Shown: positions 12,819 to 22,856, counted from the stretch's first letter. The stretch: 64,000 nucleotides of DNA from Microbacterium foliorum (GCF_003367705.1 NZ_CP031425.1:496001-560000); one strand, 5' to 3'. The notes: generated by a model not told the origin, from the sequence alone. Program-made: numbers and translations.

Positions 12819-15800
12819 ATGGAAATTCTTGAGGGGAAGGCTCTGCGGCGGCGCAGGGCCATCGGGGGAGGCATCGCCGGCGTGACCGTCGGCGCCGTGA
12901 TCCTGGCGAGTGCACTGATACCGACAGCGGCGAACGCCGCTCCCGGCGACGAGTCCGCATCGAGCTCACGATTCCTGAGCGGGAGCCTCCTGCTCGGGGG
13001 AGTGCCGCTCGACGACGTGGTCGAGCTCGCCGGTGTGGAGACGAGCAACAACGGCGTTCCGACGCCCGACACCGAGACGGGCTCGCTCGATCTCACCGCG
13101 TTGAATGCTCTGAACCTCGAGATCCCGGGTGGCCTCAGCGTGCCGCTCAGCGGCTTCCTCCAGCTCGGCGCCGTGAACCAGTATTCGCAGTCGTCGGATG
13201 CGGGCGTCTCGCGCGCCGCGACCGGGGCCGTGAACGACAGCGGCGTCGTCGACACCACGGGCGGCGGAGCGTATCCCGCGAACGCCTCCCTGAACCTCCA
13301 GGGTCTGCTCGGATCCACCGTCACCGCAGCGGTCGCCGACCTCGACATCTCGCTCGAGGCGATCAGCTCCGAGGTGTCGCTCGACGGCACCGGCACGGTC
13401 GCGCGTGACTACAACGTCGCAGGGGGAGACCTGCAGCTGACGCTGCCCGCGGTCGGCGGCCTGGCGACGACTCTCACCGGGCCCGGCGGAGTGGCATCGA
13501 CGGTCGATGCCGCCGTGGCCACGCTGGCCGGCCCGAACGGGCTGCTCGCCGGGGCGCTCGCGACACTGAACGGGGTGCTCGGCCCGATCGTCGGCGCCGA
13601 CGGTGTCGAGATCAGCATCAACTCAAACGTGACCGGCGCGCTGAACACCGTGCTCGACACCCCCGTCGGCGACGGCGTGGTCACGGTCGATCTGCGCACG
13701 GGCGCCGTCGGGGCAGACCTCGACGCCCTGCTCGCCGACACGACCGGCCACGGTCTCAACGGGCTCGGAGTCAACGAGGAGGTGCTGTCGACCGCGGTGC
13801 TGAACAACCTCATCACCCGCGTGGGCAACGTCCTCGAGACGGTTCCCGCGCTCGTCCAGACCGCGCTCACCTCGACGCTCAACGCCGCGACGCTGAACGT
13901 GAACGTCGGCGTGTGCCTCGTCGAAGTCGTGGGCTGCGTCACCGGTCTGCAGGTCTCGGTCCCCGACCAGACACTGGGCAGCGTCGTGGCGGGAACCGCC
14001 ACGGCGACCATCGCGCTCACGGTCGCGGGCCTTCCGGTCGTCATCCCGGTCGGAACGCTCCTCGGTGCGCTGACCGGGCCGCTCAACTCCACCCTGTTCG
14101 GACCGACGGGTGTGATCGCGACGGTCATCCCGACGGTGACCACCGCCGTCACCTCGATCGTCACGGCGCTCGACCCGGTGGTCGGGCTCCTGAACGGCGT
14201 GGTCTCGCTGCGCGGCAACGTGCAGCCGGACAACGGCCCGATCTACAGCCAGGAGGCGTTCGTCCTCACCGTGGGTGATCTGCTCGGAACCGGCGGCGTC
14301 GGAACCATCGTCCTCGCACACGCGCAGGCGGGGCCCAACGCTGTCGCAGTGGCGGTACCCGCCGTCGATGCGGCGCCCACCGTGCAGGCGGGCACCGCCC
14401 TTCCCGTGACAGGCTCCGGCTGGCCCGCGAACACCGACGTGGCCGTGACGGTCACCGCCCCGGGCGGCGGCGCGGTCGCAGGTCCGGTCACGCTGACGAC
14501 CGACGGAGCGGGGGGCTTCACAGGATCCGTCCCCATCCCCGTGGGGACGACCCCCGGTGCCGGCTTCACCGTCACCGCCACGGACGGCACGAGCACCGCT
14601 ACCGACACGACCGAGGTCACCGCAGCGGCGGCGATCGACGCGGCACCCGCTGTGCAGGCAGGCACCGACCTTCTCGTCTCCGGAACGAACTGGCCCGCGA
14701 ACACGCAGGTCTCGGTGCAGCTCACGGCCCCAGGCGGGGGCGCGAACATCGGCGGTCCCGAACCCGTCACCACCGACGGCTCCGGCTCGTTCACGCTCGA
14801 CTACCCCGTACCCGCAGGAACTCCTGCGGCGGCCGGCTACACGGTCACGGCCACCGTCGGCACTCAGACGGCGACGGACACGACCGAGGTGACGGATGCT
14901 CCGGTCGCGGCGATCGATGCCGCGGCGACGGTGCAGGCCGGAACGAACCTCGCGGTCTCGGGAACGACCTGGCCCGCGAACACCCTGGTGTCGGTGCAGC
15001 TGACCGCTCCCGGTGGCGGCGCGAACGTCGGCGGTCCTGAGACGGCGACCACGAACGGCGCCGGCGAGTTCACACTGGACTACCCCGTGCCCGCTTCGGC
15101 GGTTCCCGGCACCGCGTACACGGTCACGGCGACCGCAGGTGCGGTCACGGCGATCGACACGACGGAGGTCACGGCCGCCGCGGCAGTGGATGCGGCGGAC
15201 ACCGTGCAGGCAGGCACCAGCCTTCCCCTCACGGGTACCGGCTGGCCGGCGAACACCGAAGTGACGGTGCAGCTGACCGCACCGGGCGGCGGCAACGTCG
15301 GCGGCCCTGAGACGGTGACGACCGACGGAACGGGCGGCTTCACGCTGGACTACCCGGTCCCCGGTGGCGCAGTCCCCGGCCCGGGATACACGGTCACGGC
15401 GACCGTCGGCACCCAGACGGCGACCGACACGACCGAGGTGACGGCCGCGGCAGCGGTCGACGCCGCCGACACGGTGCAGGCGGGCGCGAGCCTTCCGATC
15501 ACCGGAACCGGCTGGCCGGCGAACACCGATGTGACGGTGCAGCTGACCGCCCCCGGCGGGGGCGCGAACGTCGGCGGTCCGCTGGTGGTGACCACCGACG
15601 GCTCGGGAGGGTTCACGGCGGACTACCCGGTTCCCGCGAACACCGCGCCGGCGACGGGATACATCGTGACGGCCACCGTCGGCGGTCAGACCGCGACCGA
15701 CACGACCCAGGTCACGGCCGCGGCGACGGTCGATGCTGCGGCGACGGTCGAGGCGGGAACGACTCTCGCGGTCTCCGGCACCAACTGGCCGGCGAACACC

Positions 15801-18299
15801 GATGTCACGGTGCAGCTGACCGCGCCGGGCGGCGCGGTGATCGGCACGCCGCAGGTGGTGACGACGGGCGCACTCGGCGGCTTCACGCTGCAGTACCCGG
15901 TCCCGGCCGGAACTCCTGCAGGCACGGGCTACACGGTCACCGCGACCGCCGGAACCCAGACGGCCACCGATACCACCGAGGTCATCGCGGCCCCGGTCGT
16001 GGTCGATGCCGCAGCGTCGGTGCCTGCGGGCACCAACCTCGCCGTCACCGGAACGGGCTGGCCCGTGAACGCCTCGGTCTCGCTGCAGCTCACTGCACCG
16101 AGCGGTGGCGCGGAGGTCGGAGGACCGGTGACCGCGACGACCGACGAGTTCGGTGCGTTCACGGTGAACTATCCGGTTCCCGCCGACACGGCTCCGGGCA
16201 CCGGATACACGCTCACGGCCACGTCGGGTGCGGTCAGCGCCACGGACACCACCGAGGTGACCGCGGGCGACCCGGGCGATGTCAACACGAACGCGGCGGC
16301 CTCGGCATCCGCATCGGCTGACGCGACCGCAGACGGCGACCCGTCGGCGCAGGCGGCAGCAGAAGCTGCCGCGCTCGCCGATGCGACGTCGGATGCCTCC
16401 GCGGCAGCCACGGTCGATGCGACGTCTGCGGCTCAGGCCGCGGCGACGACGGACGCCTCGACCACCGCATCCACCGATGTCACCTCCACGGCCAACGCCT
16501 CGGCGGCGGTCGCGGCGCAGGCGGCGGCTCAGGCAGACGCGTCGGACGACGTGAACGCTGATGCCTCCACGGCGGCGGATGCGAACTCCGCGGCCTCGTC
16601 GGAGTCGGCGGCGACGGCGGATTCGTCGACGAACGCCTCCTCCGAGGCCTCGGCCAACACGAACGCGGCGGCCTCGGCATCCGCGTCGGCCGACGCGACC
16701 GCAGACGGCGACCCGTCGGCGCAGGCGGCGGCGGAGTCTGCGGCGTTCTCGGATGCGACAGCGGTCGCCTCTGCGGCGGCGGATGCCAGTGCGGAGTCGG
16801 CGGCTGAGGCCGCGGCGCTCACGGCGGCCTCGACGGATGCCTCGACCACCTCCACCTCCACGGCCAACGCCTCGGCGGCGGTCGCGGCGCAGGCGGCGGC
16901 TCAGGCAGACGCGTCGGACGACGTGAACGCTGATGCCTCCACGGCGGCGGACGCGAACTCCGCGGCCTCGTCGGAGTCGGCGGCGACGGCGGATTCGTCG
17001 ACGAACGCCTCCTCCGAGGCCTCGGCCAACACGAACGCGGCGGCTTCGGCATCCGCGTCGGCGAACGCCGATGCCTCGACCGATGCGATCGCGGAGGCGG
17101 CAGCTCAGGCTGCGGCGTTCGCCGACGCGACGGCTGACGGTTCGGCTGCGGCCGACCCGGCGGCGCAGGCGGCGGCCGAATCGTCGGCGACGGCGACGTC
17201 GTCGACGGCGGCCACGGCGGACGCCACCTCCGAGGCGAACGCCGGTGCGGCGATCGCGGCACAGGCGGCGGCGCTGGCAGACGCGTCGACGGACACCGCG
17301 GCTGAGGCCTCGGCGGCGTCGGACGCGAGCACCAGTGCGGCATCGAACTCGAGCGCGGCGGCGATCGCCAGCGCATCGACCGATGCCTCCTCGGATGCGG
17401 TCGCCTCGGCGGACGCCTCTGCGGCTGCCGACCCGTCGGCCGAGGTCAACACCAACGCCTCGGCCTCGGCATCGGCATCGGCGCAGGCCGACGACGACAG
17501 CAACGCCTCGGTGGAGGCGGCGGCGGTCGCTGCGGCACTCGCCGACGCGACCAGCACCGCCTCGGCGGCGGCCGACGTGACGGCTGACGCCTCGGCGGCG
17601 GCTGCGGCGACGGACGACGCATCGACCGATGCCTCGACCACGGCCACCACGGATGCGAACGCCTCGACGGCGGCTGCAGCCCAGGCGGCGGCGCAGGCCG
17701 ATGCGACCTCGACGAGTGCGGCTGACGCCTCGGCTTCGGCCGACGCCGACCCGAACGCGTCGGCGGCTGCAGCGGCCAACGCCTCGTCGTCTGCGACGGC
17801 ATCCGCCTCGGCGGCGGCTGATGCGTCGGCGGCGGCCACGGCATCTGCATCCGCGGACGCCACGGCATCTGCATCCGCGTCGGCTGACGCGGCAGCGGAT
17901 CCGACCGGACGGATCGCCATCACGATCAAGGTCCCGGTGCTGGAGCGCGGCGCGCTGCAGACCGCGGTGGGCACCGGGTTCCAGCCCGGCGAGACCGTCT
18001 CCGGTGTGATGACATCCGACCCGATCGCGTTGGGGACCCAGGTCGCCGACGCGCAGGGCACGGTCACCTTCACCTGGAAGGTCCCGTCCTCGACGGATCT
18101 CGGAACGCACGCCGTGACACTCACCGGAGCGACCTCCGGCAGCGTCTCGGCCGACTTCCGGGTCGTCGCCTCGGGCCTGGCCACCACCGGTGGCGAGATC
18201 CAGGGCGGATGGATCGCACTGGCGGCGCTGCTGCTGATGCTCGGTCTGGGGGCGACGCGCATCGCGCGCTCCCGCAGGCCGATGGTCCAGACCGAGTAG
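12819..18299 (+). CDS. Giant cell-wall protein: choice-of-anchor G head, Ig-like repeats, Ala/Ser/Asp/Thr stalk, LAxTG-like anchor
   Basis: A 1826-residue surface protein. ATG follows GGGAGAGG; signal peptide/TM at about 12-40 ends in ANAAP. The head (about 45-510; SSSRFLSGSLLLGGVPLDDV, VELAGVETSNNG) matches the actinobacterial 'choice-of-anchor G' family. Seven Ig-like repeats of about 90 residues follow (about 515-1150), each with a GTxWPANTxVxVQLTAPGG core. Residues about 1155-1690 are almost only Ala, Ser, Asp, Thr, Asn and Glu, built from 124-residue tandem repeats, probably an extended or glycosylated stalk. A last beta-domain (GRIAITIKVPVLERGALQ) leads to LATTGG, a hydrophobic helix and RSRR, an LAxTG-like sortase (class E) signal. 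It is flanked by hairpins on both sides, so is probably monocistronic. Function is likely adhesion or surface coating; ligand unknown. Confidence 0.88.
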   Translation: MEILEGKALRRRRAIGGGIAGVTVGAVILASALIPTAANAAPGDESASSSRFLSGSLLLGGVPLDDVVELAGVETSNNGVPTPDTETGSLDLTALNALNLEIPGGLSVPLSGFLQLGAVNQYSQSSDAGVSRAATGAVNDSGVVDTTGGGAYPANASLNLQGLLGSTVTAAVADLDISLEAISSEVSLDGTGTVARDYNVAGGDLQLTLPAVGGLATTLTGPGGVASTVDAAVATLAGPNGLLAGALATLNGVLGPIVGADGVEISINSNVTGALNTVLDTPVGDGVVTVDLRTGAVGADLDALLADTTGHGLNGLGVNEEVLSTAVLNNLITRVGNVLETVPALVQTALTSTLNAATLNVNVGVCLVEVVGCVTGLQVSVPDQTLGSVVAGTATATIALTVAGLPVVIPVGTLLGALTGPLNSTLFGPTGVIATVIPTVTTAVTSIVTALDPVVGLLNGVVSLRGNVQPDNGPIYSQEAFVLTVGDLLGTGGVGTIVLAHAQAGPNAVAVAVPAVDAAPTVQAGTALPVTGSGWPANTDVAVTVTAPGGGAVAGPVTLTTDGAGGFTGSVPIPVGTTPGAGFTVTATDGTSTATDTTEVTAAAAIDAAPAVQAGTDLLVSGTNWPANTQVSVQLTAPGGGANIGGPEPVTTDGSGSFTLDYPVPAGTPAAAGYTVTATVGTQTATDTTEVTDAPVAAIDAAATVQAGTNLAVSGTTWPANTLVSVQLTAPGGGANVGGPETATTNGAGEFTLDYPVPASAVPGTAYTVTATAGAVTAIDTTEVTAAAAVDAADTVQAGTSLPLTGTGWPANTEVTVQLTAPGGGNVGGPETVTTDGTGGFTLDYPVPGGAVPGPGYTVTATVGTQTATDTTEVTAAAAVDAADTVQAGASLPITGTGWPANTDVTVQLTAPGGGANVGGPLVVTTDGSGGFTADYPVPANTAPATGYIVTATVGGQTATDTTQVTAAATVDAAATVEAGTTLAVSGTNWPANTDVTVQLTAPGGAVIGTPQVVTTGALGGFTLQYPVPAGTPAGTGYTVTATAGTQTATDTTEVIAAPVVVDAAASVPAGTNLAVTGTGWPVNASVSLQLTAPSGGAEVGGPVTATTDEFGAFTVNYPVPADTAPGTGYTLTATSGAVSATDTTEVTAGDPGDVNTNAAASASASADATADGDPSAQAAAEAAALADATSDASAAATVDATSAAQAAATTDASTTASTDVTSTANASAAVAAQAAAQADASDDVNADASTAADANSAASSESAATADSSTNASSEASANTNAAASASASADATADGDPSAQAAAESAAFSDATAVASAAADASAESAAEAAALTAASTDASTTSTSTANASAAVAAQAAAQADASDDVNADASTAADANSAASSESAATADSSTNASSEASANTNAAASASASANADASTDAIAEAAAQAAAFADATADGSAAADPAAQAAAESSATATSSTAATADATSEANAGAAIAAQAAALADASTDTAAEASAASDASTSAASNSSAAAIASASTDASSDAVASADASAAADPSAEVNTNASASASASAQADDDSNASVEAAAVAAALADATSTASAAADVTADASAAAAATDDASTDASTTATTDANASTAAAAQAAAQADATSTSAADASASADADPNASAAAAANASSSATASASAAADASAAATASASADATASASASADAAADPTGRIAITIKVPVLERGALQTAVGTGFQPGETVSGVMTSDPIALGTQVADAQGTVTFTWKVPSSTDLGTHAVTLTGATSGSVSADFRVVASGLATTGGEIQGGWIALAALLLMLGLGATRIARSRRPMVQTE
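14361..16268 (+). repeat. Seven in-frame Ig-like repeats (about 270 nt each)
   Basis: Repeat starts are near 14361, 14631, 14911, 15184, 15451, 15727 and 16000, each beginning VDAA-x-x-VQAGT and ending ATDTTEVTA. Copies are similar but not identical, so this is protein-level repetition within the wall-protein gene rather than a mobile or intergenic repeat. Confidence 0.85.
16283..17062 (+). repeat. 372-nt near-identical tandem repeats in the stalk region
   Basis: Period 372 nt (124 codons). Anchor points AACACGAACGCGGCGG recur at 16283, 16655 and about 17027. The longest near-identical stretch pairs 16482-16690 with 16854-17062, differing at only a few bases. Beyond 17062 the unit degenerates into shorter Ala/Ser/Asp repeats up to about 17890. 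Confidence 0.85.
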
Positions 18300-18321
18300 A
18301 TCGCAGCGCGGATCACGGAGA

Positions 18322-18352
18322 GGTCGGGGTCGTCGGAGCGACGACCCCGACC
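18322..18352 (+). terminator. Hairpin terminator after the wall-protein gene
   Basis: Perfect 14-bp stem: 18322-18335 (GGTCGGGGTCGTCG) pairs with 18339-18352, loop GAG. It lies 22 nt after the stop of the giant gene and about 30 nt before the DUF5819 gene. It may end or attenuate transcription into the next operon. Confidence 0.75.
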
Positions 18353-18383
18353 CCTCGGTGACGAGAGAGATGTGGATGGCACG

Positions 18384-19196
18384 ATGTCGGGTATCTCATC
18401 GACGGAGCACGACGCCGCGGAGCGGACCGACGCGGTCGTCGCACGACCGCGTCCGACCTGGTGGGTCAAGCTCATAGCCTTCGCGGCCTGTCTGCTCACG
18501 CTCTGGCACGTGGGGGCGTCGTTCCTGTGGATCGCGCCGTATTCGGCGCTGCGGGAGATCCCCACGCAGCAGGTGCTGTCGGGATACATGCTGCCGATGT
18601 TCGGTCAGTCGTGGAGCGTGTTCGCCCCCGAGCCGATCAACGGCGACTACCACTTCAACGTCCGAGCCGTCATCGAGAAGGACGGCGAGGAGGTCGAGAC
18701 CGGCTGGGTGAGCGCGACCGACGTCGAGCTCTCGATGATCCGGTACAACCTCATGCCGCCGCGCGCCGGCATCCAGTCGAGCGAGGTCGCCAGCGGCCAG
18801 ATGAACGCCTTCAACAAGCTCAACGCCGACCAGAAGGCCATCGTCGGGCTCGACTTCGCCGAGGGCGACGGGGAGGCCTGGATGGTCCGCTCCTTCGACG
18901 AGCTCGAGGGCGACAACCCGTCGACCGAGGCGTACATGGCCGAGGAGCACCTCTCCACCGCCTACGCCACGCAGGTCGCCTACGCGATCTGGGGAGCGGA
19001 TGCCGTCATCAAGGTGCAGTACCGGGTGAGCCGCCAGAACGTCGTCCCCTACGCGGATCGCAACGACCCCGGTGCCCAGCGACCGGATCCGACGTTCTCG
19101 ACCACCGGGTGGCGACTCCCTATAGAAGAGGAAGGGCAGAGCCGCGAGAACTTCGCGAACACCTTCCGCGGCCAGTTCGAGAGGATCCAGCCGTGA
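18384..19196 (+). CDS. DUF5819 family membrane-anchored protein
   Basis: About 270 residues: short cytosolic N-terminus, one membrane helix (WWVKLIAFAACLLTLWHVGASFL, about 26-48), then an extracytoplasmic domain beginning with the family hallmark PMFGQSWSVFAPEPI. DUF5819 proteins have no assigned reaction but are commonly encoded beside HTTM proteins, as here: its stop overlaps the GTG of the HTTM gene by 4 nt (GTGA). Start choice is uncertain: GTG 18372 has GAGAGAG just upstream, ATG 18384 is four codons later. The arrangement recalls the SdpA/SdpB pair of Bacillus in layout only. Role probably in making, exporting or modifying a small extracellular product; inference. Confidence 0.85.
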   Translation: MSGISSTEHDAAERTDAVVARPRPTWWVKLIAFAACLLTLWHVGASFLWIAPYSALREIPTQQVLSGYMLPMFGQSWSVFAPEPINGDYHFNVRAVIEKDGEEVETGWVSATDVELSMIRYNLMPPRAGIQSSEVASGQMNAFNKLNADQKAIVGLDFAEGDGEAWMVRSFDELEGDNPSTEAYMAEEHLSTAYATQVAYAIWGADAVIKVQYRVSRQNVVPYADRNDPGAQRPDPTFSTTGWRLPIEEEGQSRENFANTFRGQFERIQP

Positions 19197-20488
19197 GCGC
19201 ACCGACCAGGACCGCGTCCTCCACGGCGAAGACGGCCAAGACGGGGAAGACGCCGAAGACGGAGAAGAAGGCACCGGCCGCCCAGGGTGCGGCATCGACG
19301 CGCGCCACGACCACCGCACCTGCGCCCCCCGCTCCCGCTCCGGCGGCTCCCGTTCCCGCTCCGTCACCGTCCGGCGCTCCCGGCGGAACGCCGCCGCGGT
19401 CGTTCCTCACCCGCCTGCTGAGCTTCGCCTCGTCGATGATCGCCGGACTCTGGTCGATGGTGCTCTCTGCCATCGACCGCATCTCGGCGTTCGTCGGCGA
19501 CTGGCTCTTCTCGGGCAAGAAGGCGCTGTACGGTCTCGCCGTCACCCGCATCCTGTTCGGCGTGACCGCGCTCGGCCTGCTCGCCGCGAACTTCGGCACA
19601 CGTCTGTACACCTTCGGGTCGGGATCGGCCTGGAACGGCGAGCTCGTCGAGCCCGTGAGCGAGTTCCCGAAGATCTGGGTGTTCAGCGCCTTCCACCCGG
19701 CGATGGGCAACGACGTCCTCTACACCGCGCTCTACCTGCTGCTCGGCGTTCTCGCGGTGCTGTTCGTGCTGGGCTGGCGGTTCCGCATCGTGCTGCCGGT
19801 GTTCTTCTGCCTGTGGATCGGCTTCGTCGAGGCCAACGACATGGTGGGCGACCAGGGCGACAACATGTTCCGCATCGCGCTGCTGCTGCTGTTCTTCGCC
19901 GATCCCGCCGCGCGATGGTCGCTGGATGCGAAGCGCCGCGCGAAGAGCGGTGAATGGTTCAGGCCCGGCAGTCAGCCGGCGCTGCTGGGCACGGTGTTCC
20001 ACAACCTCGCCCTCGTGGCCCTCACGGCGCAGGTGTGCTTCGTGTACGCCTCGGGTGCGCTGTACAAGGCCGGCGGTGCGCCGTGGGAAGAGGGGTATGC
20101 GGTCTACAACCCGCTGCATACCGCACGGTTCGGCACCTGGCCGGTGCTCAGCGATCTGGTGACGTCGTGGGGGCCGATGGTCGTCGCGGCGACCTGGGGA
20201 TCGATCATCCTGCAGGTGGCGTTCCCGCTGATGCTGCTGACACGACCCACGCGTCTGATCGGGCTCGTCGGCATCCTCTCCTTCCACATCGGTATCGGCG
20301 TGCTCATGGGGCTGCCCTGGTTCTCGCTGACGATGATCGCGATCGACTCGATCTTCATCCGCGATCGCACCTGGGCGCGTCTGAGCGCAGGGACACGGCG
20401 GCGGTGGGAGCAGACGAAGGCGTCGCCTCCGCCCGGAGCGGTGGAGCCGTCGGCGTCAGAGGCATCACGGGTCGCGTCTGTGGGCTGA
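19193..20488 (+). CDS. HTTM domain (gamma-carboxylase-like) multi-pass membrane protein
   Basis: A 431-residue protein. The first 65 residues are a Lys/Thr/Ala/Pro-rich cytosolic tail. Then several membrane helices of the HTTM (horizontally transferred transmembrane) type related to vitamin K-dependent gamma-carboxylase follow: LFSGKKALYGLAVTRILFGV, VLPVFFCLWIGFVEANDMVG, DQGDNMFRIALLLLFFADP, and the GALYKAGG(A)PW motif (residues about 285-295) typical of bacterial HTTM/SdpB-like proteins. GTG start overlaps the DUF5819 stop. The two probably act as one membrane complex. The reaction is unknown; true gamma-carboxylation is not implied. Confidence 0.87.
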   Translation: MSAPTRTASSTAKTAKTGKTPKTEKKAPAAQGAASTRATTTAPAPPAPAPAAPVPAPSPSGAPGGTPPRSFLTRLLSFASSMIAGLWSMVLSAIDRISAFVGDWLFSGKKALYGLAVTRILFGVTALGLLAANFGTRLYTFGSGSAWNGELVEPVSEFPKIWVFSAFHPAMGNDVLYTALYLLLGVLAVLFVLGWRFRIVLPVFFCLWIGFVEANDMVGDQGDNMFRIALLLLFFADPAARWSLDAKRRAKSGEWFRPGSQPALLGTVFHNLALVALTAQVCFVYASGALYKAGGAPWEEGYAVYNPLHTARFGTWPVLSDLVTSWGPMVVAATWGSIILQVAFPLMLLTRPTRLIGLVGILSFHIGIGVLMGLPWFSLTMIAIDSIFIRDRTWARLSAGTRRRWEQTKASPPPGAVEPSASEASRVASVG

Positions 20489-20608
20489 CCACAATCGTGT
20501 CGGTCCACCGGATCGGTGCGGCTTGGAGGATGGGTACAGGCGACTTCTGAGGATGTTGTCGCAGACCTACCATGAAGGCATCCCTACTTCCCTCTGAGAG
20601 GAACGCTC

Positions 20609-22678
20609 ATGGTCGACGCCGCCGTCCGTCCGAAGACGACCCGCCCTCACCCCCGCACCGCCGACGCGAATCTGCGGATCGACGTCGCCCGTGTCACCGA
20701 TCTGCTGATGGGCACCTGGGCGGACACCCGCCGCGAAGCGCGCGAGATGATCAAGGACTCGGCGTTCTGGCGTGACGATGCGCTCGGCAAGGACGAGCAC
20801 CGCGAGCGCGTGCTCAGCCAGCTGCACCTTCTGGTGGAGAAGAAGGCCGTGCACCGCGCCTTTCCCAAGGCTCTGGGCGGCGAGGAGAACAACGGCGGCA
20901 ACATCGCGGGCTTCGAGGAGCTCGTCGTCGCCGACCCCAGCCTGCAGATCAAGTCGGGTGTGCAGTGGGGGCTCTTCGGCTCGGCCATCCTGCAGCTCGG
21001 CACGGCGGAGCACCACGCGAAGTGGTTGCCCGGTGTCATGGACCTCTCGATCCCCGGCGCGTTCGCGATGACCGAGATCGGACACGGGTCCGATGTCGCC
21101 GCCGTCGGGACGACCGCGACGTACGACCCCGCGACGGAGGAGTTCGTGATCAACACCCCGTTCCGGGGTGCCACGAAGGAGTACCTCGGCAACGCGGCGC
21201 TGCACGGCATCGCCGCGACCGTGTTCGCGCAGCTGATCACGAAGGGCGTCAACCACGGCGTGCACTGCTTCTACGTTCCGCTTCGCGGCGACGACGGGAA
21301 AGATCTGCCCGGCATCGGCCGTGAGGACGACGGCCTGAAGGGCGGCCTCAACGGCATCGACAACGGGCGCCTGAGCTTCGACCACATCCGCATCCCCCGC
21401 ACGAACCTACTGAACAAGTACGGCGACGTGGCCGCCGACGGCACGTACTCGAGCGCGATCGACAGCCCCGGTCGACGCTTCTTCACGATGCTGGGCACCC
21501 TGGTGCAGGGGCGCGTGTCGCTCGACGGCGCGGCCTGCTGGGCGTCCGCCCTCGGACTGAAGATCGCGATCACCTATGCGACCCAGCGTCGCCAGTTCGA
21601 CGGCGCAGACGGGCAGGAGGTCGTGCTGCTCGACTACGGCAAGCACCAGCGCCGTCTGTTCCCGCGTCTGGCCACGACCTACGCGCAGATCTTCGCGCAC
21701 GACGAGTTCCTGCAGAAGTTCGACGGCGTGTTCTCGGGCCGCATCGACACCCCCGAGGACCGCGAGGATCTCGAGACGCTGGCCGCAGCCCTCAAGCCGC
21801 TGTCGACCTGGCACGCCCTCGACACCCTCCAGGAGGCGCGCGAGGCCTGCGGCGGTGCCGGCTTCATGTTCGAGAACCGTCTCGTCGGACTCCGCGCCGA
21901 CCTCGACATCTACGTGACCTTCGAGGGTGACAACAACGTGCTGCTGCAGCTGGTGGGCAAGCGTCTGCTCACCGACTACGCCAAGCAGTTCACCGGCAAG
22001 GATGCGGCGGCCCTGGCCAAGTTCGCGGTGGGGATGACCGCGGGCAAGCTGTTCCACGGCGCCGGCCTTCGCCAGTTCGGGCAGTCGGTCGTCGACCTCG
22101 GACAGGTGTCGCGGTCGGTCGAGAACGGACTGCGCGAGGAGCAGCAGCACCAGCTGCTCGCCGAGCGCGTGCAGCAGATGGTGGCCGACATCGCCGGACG
22201 CCTGCGCCCTGCGGGCAAGGACAAGGTGCTCGGCGCCCAGCTGTTCAACGAGAACCAGGCCGAGCTGATCGAGGCGGCCAGGGCACACGGAGAGCTGCTG
22301 CAGTGGGAGGCGTTCACCGACGCGCTGCGGCGCATCGAGGATCCCGACACCAAGAAGGTGCTCACCTGGCTGCGCGACCTGTTCGGGCTGCAGCTCATCG
22401 AGAAGCACCTCGCCTGGCACCTCATCAACGGGCGGCTGTCGACGCAGCGCGCCGCCGCGGTCTCCCGCTACATCGACCGCCTGTGCACGCGTCTGCGTCC
22501 GCACGCTCTCGACCTCGTCGACGCATTCGGCTACGAGCCGGAGCACGTGCGGGCACCGATCGCCTCGGGCGCGGAGCGTCGGCGTCAGGACGAGGCGCGC
22601 GAGTACTACGCAGCGCTCGCGGCATCCGGCGAGGCTCCGGTGCTGGAGAAGACGCTGAAGAAGAACGCCAGGCGCTGA
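20609..22678 (+). CDS. Acyl-CoA oxidase/dehydrogenase family flavoenzyme
   Basis: A 689-residue protein matching full-length acyl-CoA oxidases (ACOX) rather than the ~380-residue dehydrogenases. Visible are the FAD/substrate segment ([20 protein letters not shown]), the ADP-binding region ([20 protein letters not shown] YATQRRQF) and the catalytic base Glu439 in [12 protein letters not shown], followed by a C-terminal ACOX domain. It would oxidise acyl-CoA to enoyl-CoA in the first step of beta-oxidation, passing electrons to oxygen if a true oxidase. ATG 20609 is preceded by GAGAGGAA. It is alone between a small gap and a strong hairpin, so monocistronic. Confidence 0.92.
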   Translation: MVDAAVRPKTTRPHPRTADANLRIDVARVTDLLMGTWADTRREAREMIKDSAFWRDDALGKDEHRERVLSQLHLLVEKKAVHRAFPKALGGEENNGGNIAGFEELVVADPSLQIKSGVQWGLFGSAILQLGTAEHHAKWLPGVMDLSIPGAFAMTEIGHGSDVAAVGTTATYDPATEEFVINTPFRGATKEYLGNAALHGIAATVFAQLITKGVNHGVHCFYVPLRGDDGKDLPGIGREDDGLKGGLNGIDNGRLSFDHIRIPRTNLLNKYGDVAADGTYSSAIDSPGRRFFTMLGTLVQGRVSLDGAACWASALGLKIAITYATQRRQFDGADGQEVVLLDYGKHQRRLFPRLATTYAQIFAHDEFLQKFDGVFSGRIDTPEDREDLETLAAALKPLSTWHALDTLQEAREACGGAGFMFENRLVGLRADLDIYVTFEGDNNVLLQLVGKRLLTDYAKQFTGKDAAALAKFAVGMTAGKLFHGAGLRQFGQSVVDLGQVSRSVENGLREEQQHQLLAERVQQMVADIAGRLRPAGKDKVLGAQLFNENQAELIEAARAHGELLQWEAFTDALRRIEDPDTKKVLTWLRDLFGLQLIEKHLAWHLINGRLSTQRAAAVSRYIDRLCTRLRPHALDLVDAFGYEPEHVRAPIASGAERRRQDEAREYYAALAASGEAPVLEKTLKKNARR

Positions 22679-22696
22679 CCTCGCGTTCGCAATTCC

Positions 22697-22737
22697 GCAG
22701 GAACGGCCCCCCACCCCGTGTGCGGGGCCGTTCCTGC
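22697..22737 (+). terminator. Hairpin terminator after the acyl-CoA oxidase gene
   Basis: Perfect 14-bp stem: 22697-22710 (GCAGGAACGGCCCC) pairs with 22724-22737, loop 22711-22723. It lies 18 nt after the stop codon. Confidence 0.8.
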
Positions 22738-22856
22738 ATCCGGGGCCGACGTTCGTGCGGAATCGCGCACGCCGACCGATGGCCGAGGTCGGGATCGACA
22801 CAGGTTCGGCCCGTAAGGTCGACGGGTTCTACCCGATTCCACCCGAGGAGCCCGTG

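Noticed and set aside
16283..17890. Regular repeats considered as a CRISPR array or satellite
   Set aside because: Repeats are in frame inside a gene, with no short repeat/unique spacer pattern and no cas genes.
13623..18110. A 1495-codon minus-strand frame with Arg/Gly repeats opposite the wall protein
   Set aside because: It is the mirror of the Ala/Ser/Asp codons of the stalk and Ig repeats; the plus strand has signal peptide, domains and sorting signal.
17105..18589. A Ser/Ala/Val/Asp-rich minus-strand frame that looks like a stalk protein
   Set aside because: GCN/GAY-rich codons read similarly on both strands. It has no signal peptide or anchor and runs across the hairpin terminator at 18322-18352.
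18461..19192. In-frame upstream extension of the HTTM gene
   Set aside because: It overlaps the whole DUF5819 gene with Arg-rich nonsense; the GTG at 19193 in the GTGA overlap is the sensible start.
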